Part shown: positions 1 to 8,749 of the stretch, piece by piece
How positions within the stretch are numbered: position 1 is the first letter of the stretch
How the letters are laid out: the number at the start of each line of letters is the position of its first letter
Assembly: GCF_900111155.1 (NCBI RefSeq)
Contig: NZ_FOGG01000003.1
Span: forward strand, 1-64,000
DNA: 64,000 bases
Reading direction: 5' to 3'
DNA from: Pedobacter rhizosphaerae
GTDB lineage: Bacteria > Bacteroidota > Bacteroidia > Sphingobacteriales > Sphingobacteriaceae
Made by a program: the position numbers and the translations under genes
The notes under the pieces: generated by a model
Database searches by the model: none
The model's input: only the letters and a program-made list of their open reading frames with translations
Told to the model about the DNA's origin: nothing

Positions 1-62
1 GATAAGGCAAGTTCGGTTAACCTCTCTTCTGGCAATAATGAAAGTAGTTGACTGATTTCCAT
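1..62 (-). CDS. Partial minus-strand ORF, N-terminus only, product unknown
   Basis: An ATG on the minus strand (complement of 60-62) opens a frame that stays open to the window edge. It encodes about 20 residues beginning MEISQLLSLLPEERLTELAL. Leucine-rich N-termini of this kind occur in some Bacteroidota transposases, but 20 residues are too few to name a family and no convincing Shine-Dalgarno is seen. It could also be chance. Confidence 0.3.
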   Translation of the reverse strand, partial: MEISQLLSLLPEERLTELAL

Positions 63-113
63 AAAGAAAAATAGGCACTAATCATCCTTGGCCTAAATGA
101 AAATTATCAACTT

Positions 114-544
114 ATGGGGAGAAATAAAATTCTTCCGAACACTTATGGTGGTTTGACGGACAAGCCAAAGCTGCTGCAACATTTTACTGTTCCATTTTCA
201 AGAATTCAAAAATCATGTCTGAGAACCCTATCGTGGTGATGTTTGAGCTGAATGGAAGTAAGTTTATGGCCTTAAATGGTGGACCACATTATAAACCAAC
301 ACCCGCAACTTCTTATGTGATTGAATGCGAAGACCAAGCGGAAATTGATCACTATTGGGAAAAACTGGGTGAAGGTGGTCGCTACGATCAATGTGGTTGG
401 TTAAGCGATAAATTTGGCTTCTCCTGGCAAATTGTACCCAAAGTGCTTCATCAGTTAATGGCCGATCAGGAAAAGGCTCCAAGAGTAATTGAAGCTTTTA
501 TGAAAATGCAGAAATTTGAAATACAAAAGCTGCTAGATGCCTAA
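114..544 (+). pseudogene. PhnB-like VOC protein, frameshifted near its 5' end
   Basis: The frame from the ATG at 215 encodes 109 residues of a PhnB/3-demethylubiquinone-methyltransferase-like VOC protein: FELNG, FMALNGGP, an aromatic W...GG...CGWL..KFG.SWQIVP block and a helical C-terminus. The same frame stays open upstream from 128, and 143-214 encodes the missing first strand and helix (LWWFDGQAKAAATFYCSIFKNSKI region), but a TAA at 125-127 closes it with no start codon. The expected N-terminal residues (M..NKILPNT) are found from an ATG at 114 in another frame. I infer an indel at about 138-146 that separates start and body. If 215 is used as the start, the protein lacks the first beta-alpha unit of the fold. 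A sequencing error is the alternative. Confidence 0.6.
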
Positions 545-588
545 CGAATTGCTCCCTGGCTTATTAAAAATAATCTTATCGTCTTTGT

Positions 589-1239
589 ATGAACAAGAAT
601 ATCGTTATCTCGTACAATACTTTGCGTAAAATAGTTGGACTCCTCGGTTTAGCCTTCCCTATTATCCTAATACTAGGTTCGGTAATTGTAGGAGATTGCA
701 GCACTGTACAAAGTTCAATTAGTAGTTACTATCATACGGTAATGCGTGATGTTTTTGTAGGTACGTTGTGTGTAGTTGGTTTTTTTCTTTTCGCTTATAA
801 TGGTTATGACCGCACGGATAAAATAGCAGGGAATTTAGCCTGTTTTTTTGCTTTGGGGGTAGCCTTCTTCCCCACTGGCGTTGAACTTCCTCCAAATCCC
901 TGTGCCTTTGTTCCCGCAGATCAGAATCCGATAATCAGTAAAATTCATTATCTTTTTGCCGCCTGTTTGTTCCTTACCTTTACTTTTTTCTGTTTCTTTC
1001 TGTTTATTAAGAGTGAGGGTAATCAGACCGAGCAAAAGAAGAAGCGAAATATTGTTTTTAAAATATGTGGTTCCATTATGCTGCTGTGTATTATTCTTCT
1101 TGCACTTTACTTTACCTGGGGAGAAAGCACATCCATGAACCAGATAAAACCTGTATTCTATCTTGAAGGCATTGCGCTTTGGGCATTCGGGATCTCCTGG
1201 CTGGTAAAAGGTGAATTTGTATTAAAAGATAAAAACTAG
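589..1239 (+). CDS. Six-pass integral membrane protein, hypothetical (DUF998-like)
   Basis: This 216-residue protein has about six hydrophobic segments (around residues 12-35, 55-72, 80-97, 115-137, 152-174 and 190-208). The SSISSYYHTVMRDVFVGTL stretch between the first two segments and the FFPTG motif resemble DUF998/Frag1-type membrane proteins, but no catalytic residues are evident. It starts 44 bp after the VOC gene on the same strand and its 3' end overlaps the convergent membrane-protein gene by 4 bp. Function is unknown; the family assignment is tentative. Confidence 0.6.
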   Translation: MNKNIVISYNTLRKIVGLLGLAFPIILILGSVIVGDCSTVQSSISSYYHTVMRDVFVGTLCVVGFFLFAYNGYDRTDKIAGNLACFFALGVAFFPTGVELPPNPCAFVPADQNPIISKIHYLFAACLFLTFTFFCFFLFIKSEGNQTEQKKKRNIVFKICGSIMLLCIILLALYFTWGESTSMNQIKPVFYLEGIALWAFGISWLVKGEFVLKDKN

Positions 1240-1667
1240 TACGAACCAGGGGCTTTTAAAAAACGTTCAATGCTATACAAGCCTGCGAATAGTAAACAGG
1301 CAGATAGGCCTGCGGGCCATACAGAATAACAAACGGTATAGTAGAAAATTTCTCGGGAAGAAAATGTACTCCAGGCCGCTACCCTTTCCTGGAATTCTGA
1401 ATAGTTGATGAGTAACCAATAACTTATCATCAAAAGTGTCATGGTGCTTGTTTTAATCAGTAATCGGGCCTGAAAGAAATTAAAAATAAGAAGGAGAATA
1501 TTGATTAAAACCAAGGCAAACATCCCTATCCAAAGTACATAATCAAGTACTGAGCTGCTTAAATCGACAGCCGAAAGGCCATCAGGTGAAAACCATGACA
1601 CCTCTATAATGGTAATGATGAAAACTAAAATGTTAATCCATATTATCTTCCGTCTGATGAGATCCAT
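1236..1667 (-). CDS. Four-pass membrane protein, hypothetical
   Basis: This 143-residue protein has four predicted membrane spans (about residues 9-25, 40-66, 72-90 and 108-133) and a positively charged N-terminus (MDLIRRK), which suggests an inside orientation. No domain is recognised. It converges on the upstream six-pass protein, overlapping it by four bases, so there is no room for a conventional terminator between them. It could be a small lineage-specific membrane protein. Confidence 0.5.
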   Translation of the reverse strand: MDLIRRKIIWINILVFIITIIEVSWFSPDGLSAVDLSSSVLDYVLWIGMFALVLINILLLIFNFFQARLLIKTSTMTLLMISYWLLINYSEFQERVAAWSTFSSREIFYYTVCYSVWPAGLSACLLFAGLYSIERFLKAPGSY

Positions 1668-1711
1668 GCAGCAAGGTACAAAACAATCCTTAATTGGAAT
1701 ACTTTGGGGAG

Positions 1712-2182
1712 TTAGCCACCCGGAGCCGAATAGCTAACGATATCTATTCCAACTCCGTTCGGATCCTCTATGGCAAAATGCCTGTCTCCCCAGGGTTCAT
1801 TACGAATGTCTATCTTAATTGGTACTCTTTTTTTCTTTAATTGTTGGAAAACTTCATCTACATGCTCTACCTCCAGGGTTAGGTATATGCCCTGTCCCTG
1901 AAATGGCTGTTGGAATAGTGGTTGCTGACTCGGATGGTTAGGTAAGAGGAAGCTAATCTCCGCCTCATGGTTTGGTGTGTGCAATAGCAGATAAAATTCA
2001 TTTTCGAAGGTTACACCAAATCCCAGATTATCTATGTAAAATGCTTTGGTTTCTGCAATTTTTTTTGTGATAATTCCTGCATTTAATTTCATTTTTACTT
2101 TTTTCTTAATGTTTAAATTAGTTTGTGAATATGCGCCCACTGACGAGATGAGCATTCCGATGACTAAAATTAATCTTTTCAT
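1712..2182 (-). CDS. VOC/glyoxalase-fold protein, possibly exported
   Basis: Residues 31-150 form a glyoxalase/bleomycin-resistance (VOC) module: the strand MKLNAGIITKKI, helix AETKAFYIDNLGFGV, a GIYLTLEVEHVDEVFQQL helix and the closing WGDRHFAIEDPNGVGIDIVSY strand typical of the fold. In front lies MKRLILVIGMLISSVGAYSQ, which reads as a signal peptide. The ATG at residue 31 (position 2092) would give a cytoplasmic, standard-length VOC protein, and many relatives start there. The signal-like leader is unusual for the family, so either start is possible. Substrate is unknown. It sits 68 bp downstream of an AraC-type regulator on the same strand. Confidence 0.75.
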   Translation of the reverse strand: MKRLILVIGMLISSVGAYSQTNLNIKKKVKMKLNAGIITKKIAETKAFYIDNLGFGVTFENEFYLLLHTPNHEAEISFLLPNHPSQQPLFQQPFQGQGIYLTLEVEHVDEVFQQLKKKRVPIKIDIRNEPWGDRHFAIEDPNGVGIDIVSYSAPGG

Positions 2183-2250
2183 ATCACTTAGATTTTATAA
2201 TGCTAAGTTGGCCTTAATCTGCCTGTAAAGATTGTAAAAATCGGACAAAA

Positions 2251-3066
2251 TCACCTGCCGAAAGCCTTGCTCGGGGTTACACCATAAAAGTGTTTAAACT
2301 CTTTTATAAAATGTGCCTGATCATAATAGCCGGCCTGGTAAAAAAGTTTGTTTTGTTTCAAACTTTGCGTTGATGGCTTTGCTCTTAATATATTTTGAAA
2401 ACGCACAACCTGACTAAAGGTTTTGGGGGTGTCGCCAATGTAGAATTCAAAGAGTCTGCGCAATTGCCTTGAACTGACTCCCGTATCGAGATCCTGCTCA
2501 ATATCTATCACGCCCATTTGTTTTAAAATAATATCGATTGCATGATATAAACGGTTGTCGTAATTGAGTGTAATACCTGAAAGATGTTTGCAAAAATAAG
2601 TATCCAAGCTAGTTTTTATGGCTTGAAGATTTTGAGCGGGACTAAAATGTTGAGCAATAAACTGGGCTACCTGGGGCAAAACCAGGTTCAGTTCAACGAA
2701 GCGGTTACTCAAATCACGGGCATTTATATTGAACAGTTGCGGGAACATGCTGGGCAGGAATCTAATGCCAATATAGTTAAAAGTACTTTCTAAGGGGAAT
2801 TCGGTAAACTTCTTGCAAAATCCCATGATGAAATTTTCTTGAGGATGATGGAGTTCAAAGAAAATATCTATACAACCATCTGCAACTACCCTATATATGA
2901 AAGGTTCAGCTAAAACCTGATGTGTTTGAAGTTGCCAATAACAATAAATATAGGGTTGAAGACTAATATCTGGGGCTACTTCCTGATAACTAACCTGTTC
3001 TGCAAATTGTTTAACTGTAGGTTGAATTGGATTGTACAGCGTTCGTATATCAAATGATCTCTTCAA
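2251..3066 (-). CDS. AraC-family transcriptional regulator
   Basis: This is a 271-residue DNA-binding regulator. The C-terminal ~95 residues carry the double helix-turn-helix of AraC/XylS proteins: a first HTH around GVSSRQLRRLFEFYIGDTPK and a second around AGYYDQAHFIKEFKHFYGVTP, ending with the family's usual TPS..F. The N-terminal ~160 residues resemble the DUF6597-type sensor domain of Bacteroidota AraC proteins (PYIYCYWQLQ..., DGCIDIFFE). It is divergent from a Gfo/Idh/MocA oxidoreductase across 148 bp and upstream of the VOC gene on its own strand, either of which it may control. Ligand is unknown. Confidence 0.88.
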   Translation of the reverse strand: MKRSFDIRTLYNPIQPTVKQFAEQVSYQEVAPDISLQPYIYCYWQLQTHQVLAEPFIYRVVADGCIDIFFELHHPQENFIMGFCKKFTEFPLESTFNYIGIRFLPSMFPQLFNINARDLSNRFVELNLVLPQVAQFIAQHFSPAQNLQAIKTSLDTYFCKHLSGITLNYDNRLYHAIDIILKQMGVIDIEQDLDTGVSSRQLRRLFEFYIGDTPKTFSQVVRFQNILRAKPSTQSLKQNKLFYQAGYYDQAHFIKEFKHFYGVTPSKAFGR

Positions 3067-3214
3067 GGCCTTGATTATTGTTTTAAATATAGGAAATGGA
3101 TATTAAATTTTGCTAAACATCAGGAAGTTTGGTGCCGATTATCTTTAAATTATAGGTCATTTAATAGCTTTTCGACAATATTCACTAACTTTCCTGCATC
3201 ACAAAAAACAAGTT

Positions 3215-4198
3215 ATGGAAGAAATTAAATGGGGAATTATTGGCTGTGGAGATGTAACGGAAGTGAAAAGCGGTCCAGCTTTTAACAAAGTGCCACATTC
3301 TAAACTGGTTGCAGTAATGCGAAGAGATGCTGTAAAAGCAGCCGATTACGCCAAACGTCATGGAGTTCCTAAATGGTACGATGACGCTACAGCGCTCATT
3401 AATGATCCAGAGGTAAATGCGATTTATATTGCCACACCTCCCCTGCAGCATGAGGCTTATACCCTTGAAGCGTTAGCGGCGGGTAAACCTGTTTATGTTG
3501 AGAAACCCATGACGCTAAACGCTGCTTCTGCACAGCGCATGATTGATGCGTCATCAAAGTATAATACAAAACTGGTGGTAGCACATTACCGAAGGGCTCA
3601 ACCCATGTTTCTTGCTGTTAAAAAGTTGTTAGCTGAAAACGCCATCGGTGAGCTTCGTTTAGTGGATTTGAAAATGCTTCAGCCTATCAATCCTAAGCTG
3701 GTGGCACAAACTGGCGATAACTGGCGCATGGATCCTGCAGTCTCTGGTGGCGGTTTATTTCATGATTTAGCACCGCATCAGCTTGATTTGATGGCCTACT
3801 ATTTTGGGAATATTCAAAAATCCACTGGAATTGCAACGAAACAACAAAAAAATACTGCCGTAGATGATTTGGTAGTTGGTCAGATTTTATTTGAAAGTGG
3901 CGTAGTTTTTAATGGTAACTGGTGCTTTAGTGTTTCGCCTTCCGATCAATCAGATAGCTGTGTGATTTATGGCTCAAAAGGAAAAATCAGTTTCCCGATG
4001 TTTGGCCATAAAATCGATGTTACTGTAGAGGCGATCAGTGAAGAGATTCATTTTGAGCCTTTGGAGCATGTGCAGCAACCTATGATTGAGCAGGTGGTGA
4101 AATATTTCTTAGGTCAGGCAGAAAATCCATGTAGTGGTAAAGAGGCTTTGATTACTATGGAAATAATGGATGCCTTCACAGCTGATGTTGTAGGTTAG
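3215..4198 (+). CDS. Gfo/Idh/MocA family oxidoreductase
   Basis: This is a 327-residue NAD(P)-dependent sugar or cyclitol oxidoreductase. The N-terminal Rossmann fold starts with GIIGCGDV and contains IYIATPP and the catalytic-lysine motif YVEKPM. The C-terminal alpha/beta domain has SGGGLFHDLAPHQLDLM, where the family's active-site histidines lie. Length fits the family. The gene stands alone between the AraC regulator and a degenerate repeat region, so no substrate can be inferred from its neighbours. Confidence 0.88.
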   Translation: MEEIKWGIIGCGDVTEVKSGPAFNKVPHSKLVAVMRRDAVKAADYAKRHGVPKWYDDATALINDPEVNAIYIATPPLQHEAYTLEALAAGKPVYVEKPMTLNAASAQRMIDASSKYNTKLVVAHYRRAQPMFLAVKKLLAENAIGELRLVDLKMLQPINPKLVAQTGDNWRMDPAVSGGGLFHDLAPHQLDLMAYYFGNIQKSTGIATKQQKNTAVDDLVVGQILFESGVVFNGNWCFSVSPSDQSDSCVIYGSKGKISFPMFGHKIDVTVEAISEEIHFEPLEHVQQPMIEQVVKYFLGQAENPCSGKEALITMEIMDAFTADVVG

Positions 4199-4214
4199 AC
4201 TCGCAATTCTTAGT

Positions 4215-4660
4215 ACATTTAACCGCAAAGTGCGCTAAGTGAAGACACAGAGCACGCAAAGCTTAATCATTAACCATCTTAGGCATCTAAGTTTGCATCG
4301 TGCCTCATACTCCACAATACACTCAACCTAAAACTTCACCGAAAGAAGGTACAAAGCACGCATAGCATTGATTTGAAAGTTGAGGGGTTAGCGTATAGAC
4401 CCGCAACACATAACTCGCAACCATAATACATTTAACCGCTAAGGTCACAAAGTGAAGGCACAAAGGACACAAAACATTGATAGGCAAGCTGAAAGGCTAA
4501 GGCTTCATGTCCCATAACCTGTAACTCGCAACACGTAACACATATAACCGCTAAGGCCACCAAGAGAAGACACAAAGGAAACAAAGCTGAAGTTGGAAAT
4601 GGAGCGATTATGCGTGTAGCCCCCACAACTTGTAACTCGCAACCCGTAACACTATTAACT
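4215..4660. repeat. Three degenerate copies of an AACCGCAAAG/ACACAAAG repeat
   Basis: The 514 bp between the oxidoreductase and the DUF421 gene hold no credible gene. Copies of a purine-rich motif begin near 4215, 4428 and 4539: AACCGC(A/T)AAG followed by GAAG(A/G)CACA(A/G)AG and ACGCAAAG or ACACAAAA. They alternate with a second motif, GTAACTCGCAAC.CGTAAC, near 4411, 4519 and 4631, which returns inside the 77-bp tandem repeat near 25.1 kb. The first motif reappears at 34286-34330 inside a coding region. These look like dispersed non-coding repeats of the genome. Confidence 0.7.
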
Positions 4661-4712
4661 CAAACATTTCTCCACCTATTCAGGTTATGTATCCAGTAAA
4701 TACAAAGCTAAT

Positions 4713-5408
4713 ATGCAAGAACCACTGGATTGGACCAAAATGTTGGTTGGAGAAGAAGAATGGATATATCTAATTGAGGTTGTGGTAAGAACGGCCATTA
4801 TGTATATCATTATCTTGCTCGGTTTGCGGTTGCTTGGTAAGCGTGGCGTTGCCCAGCTTTCTGTGTTTGAAATGGTGGTGATCATTTCATTAGGCTCAGC
4901 CGCTGGTGATCCCATGTTTTATAAGGAAGTAGGCTTAATGGTGCCTATAGCTGTTTTTGCGGTAATTGTGGGTGCCTACCGGTTAACAACATTTTTAATG
5001 GCCAAAAGCAAAAGATTTGACGACCTGGTGGAGGGCAAACCAACCTACTTAATTGAAGATGGTGAGTTTTCAATAGACGAATTTGGAAAGGAAGCGCTGG
5101 CACAAGATGAATTTTTTGCCGAACTCAGACAGCAAGGTGTATCCCATCTCGGGCAAGTAAAAACAGCCATTTTGGAAACTTCTGGAAATTTAAGCGTTTA
5201 CTTTTATCCAGATAAGGAGGTCAGATTTGGCTTGCCGATATTACCTAAACCTTATGAAAAATCATTTGAAACTATTCCATCCAAAGGAAAGTATGCCTGT
5301 ACATTTTGCGGTAATGTGGAGGAGCTAAATTCAAAACAAACTTGCGAATGCCCGAAATGCGGTCACAAACACTGGATTGTGGCGATTGACGATATTCGGT
5401 TACGATAG
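4713..5408 (+). CDS. DUF421 (YetF-type) membrane protein with C-terminal zinc-ribbon-like tail
   Basis: This 231-residue protein has three N-terminal membrane segments (about residues 18-40, 50-66 and 75-95), including the DUF421 hallmarks GLRLLGKRGVAQLSVFEMVV and GSAAGDPM. A cytoplasmic domain follows (GKPTYLIEDGEF, DEFFAELRQQGV). The tail carries C196-x2-C199 and C213-x2-C216, with an extra Cys at 211, spaced like a rubredoxin/zinc ribbon; a metal site is inferred. The family's biochemical role is unknown. The gene converges on pepE with a 7-bp gap. Confidence 0.85.
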   Translation: MQEPLDWTKMLVGEEEWIYLIEVVVRTAIMYIIILLGLRLLGKRGVAQLSVFEMVVIISLGSAAGDPMFYKEVGLMVPIAVFAVIVGAYRLTTFLMAKSKRFDDLVEGKPTYLIEDGEFSIDEFGKEALAQDEFFAELRQQGVSHLGQVKTAILETSGNLSVYFYPDKEVRFGLPILPKPYEKSFETIPSKGKYACTFCGNVEELNSKQTCECPKCGHKHWIVAIDDIRLR

Positions 5409-5415
5409 TGAAGAG

Positions 5416-6111
5416 CTACGATAATCTTGTTCCCGGTACTACTTCGTAGGGTTCTATTCCTGGTTCGAATATTCTGGTTAATTCTGATCCCTCCACTGTG
5501 ATGAGGTCATTCCATCTTCTAATCCAGTTACCTTCCCTCAATCCAACTACTTTAACATTATTTTGTGTCAAAAACTCCCTGATTCTTGTTTCTCGGGTTT
5601 CTCCATTGTGTTTCAAATCTGGATTAGGATCCAGGTAATGTGGATTTAAATTAAACGGGACCAAAGCCATGCAATCAAAACTCTGCGGATAAACAATGGG
5701 CATATCGTTAGTGGTCTTCATGTTAAGTCCTCCAATATTGCTTCCCGCACTGCATCCCAAATAGGGTTTTCCTTGCTCGATATTCGTCTTTAACACAGTC
5801 ATCAATTCTTGTTCTTGCAGGCTTTTTACTAATAAAAAGGTATTCCCTCCCCCTGTAAAGAAAGCTTGAGCATCGATAATGGCCTTCTTTTTATCTTCAA
5901 ACTCATGAAGTCCACGTACATTGATTTTGAGCTGGTTAAAAAAATCCTTAGCTTTTTCAGTATAGGCTTCATGAGAAATTCCTCCAGGCCTTGCAAAAGG
6001 GATAAAGGTAATTTCGTCAATGCCCTGATAAAGCTTTGCTAGTTCTTCTTTAAGATACTCCAGGTAATTGCCGCCGAATAAAGTGGATGTAGATGCAAGA
6101 ATAATATTCAT
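5416..6111 (-). CDS. pepE: Peptidase E (alpha-aspartyl dipeptidase, S51)
   Basis: This is a cytoplasmic serine dipeptidase that hydrolyses Asp-X dipeptides. The 231 residues match the family length. The nucleophile elbow GCSAGSN places the catalytic serine at residue 121, and Asp136 (TTNDMP) and His158 (LNPHYLD) sit at the spacing of the Salmonella PepE triad. The glycine loop FFTGGGNTF and the start MNIILASTST are also typical. It is monocistronic and divergent from araB across 239 bp. Confidence 0.9.
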   Translation of the reverse strand: MNIILASTSTLFGGNYLEYLKEELAKLYQGIDEITFIPFARPGGISHEAYTEKAKDFFNQLKINVRGLHEFEDKKKAIIDAQAFFTGGGNTFLLVKSLQEQELMTVLKTNIEQGKPYLGCSAGSNIGGLNMKTTNDMPIVYPQSFDCMALVPFNLNPHYLDPNPDLKHNGETRETRIREFLTQNNVKVVGLREGNWIRRWNDLITVEGSELTRIFEPGIEPYEVVPGTRLS

Positions 6112-6290
6112 AATTAGAAATTATGGTGGACAAAGATAAGTTTTTTGTTCTTCTGTGATACAAGGATATTATGGGTTCTTTACTTCTTATTCAACTGATT
6201 AATTTGACGCTCCTTAATGTTTTTCATTCCACATCTAAAATAATTATATCTATTTGATATATAGGTTCTTAAATCAATTTATTTATCAGA

Positions 6291-6316
6291 TTTGAATTAA
6301 AATTTTTTAATTCAAA
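6291..6316. promoter_or_regulatory. 26-bp perfect palindrome upstream of araB
   Basis: TTTGAATTAAAA and its exact reverse complement TTTTAATTCAAA are separated by TT, a perfect 12-bp dyad that ends 35 bp before the araB start codon. It has no GC-rich stem or trailing U tract, so an operator is more likely than a terminator. The regulator is not in the window. Confidence 0.55.
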
Positions 6317-6347
6317 TAAATAAACGTTAATTAGACATTTATTTATT
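6315..6347. promoter_or_regulatory. 13-bp inverted repeat next to the araB start codon
   Basis: The arms AATAAATAAACGT (6315-6327) and ACATTTATTTATT (6335-6347) pair with one mismatch around a 7-bp spacer. The dyad overlaps the palindrome at 6291-6316 by two bases and ends 3 bp before the ATG. Either a repressor site or an mRNA hairpin covering the ribosome-binding region is possible. No purine-rich Shine-Dalgarno is visible there, as is common in Bacteroidota. Confidence 0.45.
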
Positions 6348-6350
6348 GTT

Positions 6351-8051
6351 ATGAGCACAGCAAACTATGTAATTGGCGTGGATTACGGAACGGATTCTGT
6401 TCGATCGGTTCTAGTAGATACCGCAAACGGAAAAGAGATCTCTTCTTCTGTTTTTCTATATCCTCGATGGCAGAAAGGTTTATATTGTAAGCCTTCCATC
6501 AATCAATTCAGACAACATCCTTTAGATTATATCGAAGGGTTGGAACACACCATCAAAGATTGCTTAGCGAAGGGAGGCGGTCAGGAAATAGCACATTTAG
6601 TTAAGGGTATTTCTATCGATACAACTGGTTCTAGTCCGGTTGCAGTAGATGAAAAAGGTATTCCCCTGGCATTAACACCTGGATTTGAGGAAAATCCAAA
6701 TGCTATGTTTGTGCTATGGAAGGATCATACCGCTGTAAAAGAAGCTGCTGAAATTAATGAGCATGCGACCAAATTCAGCGTAAACTATTTAAAATATGTG
6801 GGTGGGATTTACTCTTCAGAGTGGTTTTGGTCGAAGTTACTCCGTATTTTCAGAGTGGATTCATCTATCAAGAAAGCAGCAAAATCTTGGGTAGAGCATT
6901 GCGATTGGATTCCATTTTTACTGTGCGGAGGAAATGATGCCAGTGAAATTAAACGCAGTCGTTGTGCAGCAGGGCATAAAGCATTATGGGCAGAAGAGTT
7001 TGGTGGCTTACCGCCTGAAGAATTTTTCAGCAGTTTAGACCCGCTTTTAACAGGTTTCAGATCATCTTTATTTAATGATACCTATACCTCTGATGTTTCG
7101 GCAGGCACCTTGAGTACCGAGTGGGCCGGGCGATTGGGCTTAAACACAACTGTTGCAATTGGTGTTGGTGCATTTGATGCACACATGGGCGCTGTAGGTG
7201 GTCAGATTGAGCCTTATTTTTTAAGTAAAGTTATGGGCACCAGTACCTGTGATATATTAGTTGCTCCTAATCAGGATTTAGAAGGGAAATTAATCAGTGG
7301 TATCTGCGGACAAGTAAATGGATCTGTAATTCCCGGAATGGCAGGTTTGGAAGCTGGTCAGTCTGCTTTTGGCGATGTTTATGCCTGGTTTAAGAATTTG
7401 ATTAGCTGGCCATTAAACAACTTACTTACAGAATCTACTCTGATAGATGAAGCTACTGCACTGGCACTTAAAGAAGAACTGGAACATAAAATAATAGCTA
7501 ACTTAAGTAAGCAAGCATCAGAACTTCCTGATGAAGATTATGCTGAACTGGCGATAGACTGGTTAAATGGCAGAAGAACTCCTGATGCTAACCAGGAATT
7601 AAAAGGAGCAATTACAGGATTAAGTTTAGGCACAGATGCCCCTCGCTTCTTCCGTGCATTAGCAGAGGCTACTTGTTTCGGGGCTAAAAGCATTGTTGAT
7701 CGCTTTAAGGACGAAGGTGTTCCGGTAAAAGGAATTATTGGTATTGGTGGCGTAGCTAAAAAGTCGACCTATATTATGCAAATGATGGCTGATGTGCTGG
7801 AAATGCCAATTAGGATTCACCGTTTTGAACACACTTGTGCATTGGGTGCTGCCATGTTTGCTTCTGTAGTAGCGGGCATCCATCCTACCGTAGAAGATGC
7901 AATGGCTGCCATGGGCACTGGTTTTGAAAAAGAATACCAGCCCAATTTCAAGAAAAGAAAAATGTACCGCGAACATTACCATAAGTACCAAAGTTTAGGA
8001 CGCTACTTAGAAAGACACAATAACAAGGAATATCAACCTTATTTAGCATGA
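6351..8051 (+). CDS. araB: Ribulokinase AraB
   Basis: This enzyme phosphorylates L-ribulose to L-ribulose 5-phosphate in L-arabinose catabolism. Its 566 residues are the length usual for AraB. The FGGY-kinase ATPase fold starts at GVDYGTDSVRS (residues 9-19) and includes GISIDTTGSS, the GVGAFDAHMGAVGGQ region, MGTSTCDILV and the C-terminal nucleotide site GIIGIGGVAKKS, all characteristic of ribulokinases as opposed to xylulokinases. It leads an operon in which its stop codon overlaps the araD start by 4 bp (ATGA). Two palindromes immediately upstream suggest regulated transcription. Confidence 0.97.
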   Translation: MSTANYVIGVDYGTDSVRSVLVDTANGKEISSSVFLYPRWQKGLYCKPSINQFRQHPLDYIEGLEHTIKDCLAKGGGQEIAHLVKGISIDTTGSSPVAVDEKGIPLALTPGFEENPNAMFVLWKDHTAVKEAAEINEHATKFSVNYLKYVGGIYSSEWFWSKLLRIFRVDSSIKKAAKSWVEHCDWIPFLLCGGNDASEIKRSRCAAGHKALWAEEFGGLPPEEFFSSLDPLLTGFRSSLFNDTYTSDVSAGTLSTEWAGRLGLNTTVAIGVGAFDAHMGAVGGQIEPYFLSKVMGTSTCDILVAPNQDLEGKLISGICGQVNGSVIPGMAGLEAGQSAFGDVYAWFKNLISWPLNNLLTESTLIDEATALALKEELEHKIIANLSKQASELPDEDYAELAIDWLNGRRTPDANQELKGAITGLSLGTDAPRFFRALAEATCFGAKSIVDRFKDEGVPVKGIIGIGGVAKKSTYIMQMMADVLEMPIRIHRFEHTCALGAAMFASVVAGIHPTVEDAMAAMGTGFEKEYQPNFKKRKMYREHYHKYQSLGRYLERHNNKEYQPYLA

Positions 8052-8749
8052 GCAAGTATCAAACCATAAAAGAACAAGCCTACGAAGCCAATATGCAGTT
8101 ACCCCAGTTAAATCTGGTGCTGTTTACTTTTGGCAATGTTAGTGCCGCAGATAGAGACCAGGGCGTATTTGCGATTAAGCCTAGTGGCGTGCCTTACGAG
8201 CAGTTAAGTGTAGAAAAGATGGTGATTGTAGATTTTGATGGCCATACTGTAGAAGGTAGTTTAAGGCCATCATCTGATACGCAAACACATGCTGTTTTAT
8301 ACAAAAACTGGGCAGATATTAATGGAATTGTTCATACGCACTCTACCTATGCTACGGCCTGGGCACAAGCGCAAACCGCTATTCCAATTTTCGGTACTAC
8401 ACATGCGGATCACTTAACCGTAGATATCCCTTGTGCACCGCCTATGGCCGACGAAATGATTAAGGGAAATTATGAGTATGAAACTGGTTTCCAGATTATT
8501 AACCACTTCACAGAATTAGGTTTAAGCCATAAGGAAGTGGAAATGATTTTAGTAGGCAACCATGCGCCATTTACCTGGGGAAAAACGGCAGAAAAAGCAG
8601 TTTACAATAGTGCAGTTTTAGAAGCCGTTGCACAAATGGCCTTATTAACGCGACAAATTAATCCACAGGCACCGAAGTTAAAGGATTCATTGATTCAGAA
8701 GCACTTTGAGCGTAAACATGGGGCTGGTGCGTATTATGGACAGGAATAA
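8048..8749 (+). CDS. araD: L-ribulose-5-phosphate 4-epimerase AraD
   Basis: This enzyme converts L-ribulose 5-phosphate to D-xylulose 5-phosphate, feeding the pentose-phosphate pathway. It is a 233-residue class II aldolase fold. Metal ligands correspond to His96 and His98 (GIVHTHST) and His172 (GNHAPF), with Asp77 in RPSSDTQTH at the place of the E. coli AraD Asp76. The substrate-binding LVLFTFGNVSA and KPSGVPY motifs are present. Its start overlaps araB (ATGA), indicating translational coupling. A repeat-rich stretch of 615 bp separates it from araA. Confidence 0.96.
   Translation: MSKYQTIKEQAYEANMQLPQLNLVLFTFGNVSAADRDQGVFAIKPSGVPYEQLSVEKMVIVDFDGHTVEGSLRPSSDTQTHAVLYKNWADINGIVHTHSTYATAWAQAQTAIPIFGTTHADHLTVDIPCAPPMADEMIKGNYEYETGFQIINHFTELGLSHKEVEMILVGNHAPFTWGKTAEKAVYNSAVLEAVAQMALLTRQINPQAPKLKDSLIQKHFERKHGAGAYYGQE

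Noticed and set aside
3103..3150. Bacteroidota-type promoter (TTTG / TAnnTTTG) before the 3215 oxidoreductase
   Set aside because: TTTG at 3109 and TATCTTTA at 3140 are 27 bp apart, outside the usual 19-21 bp, so the match is not convincing.
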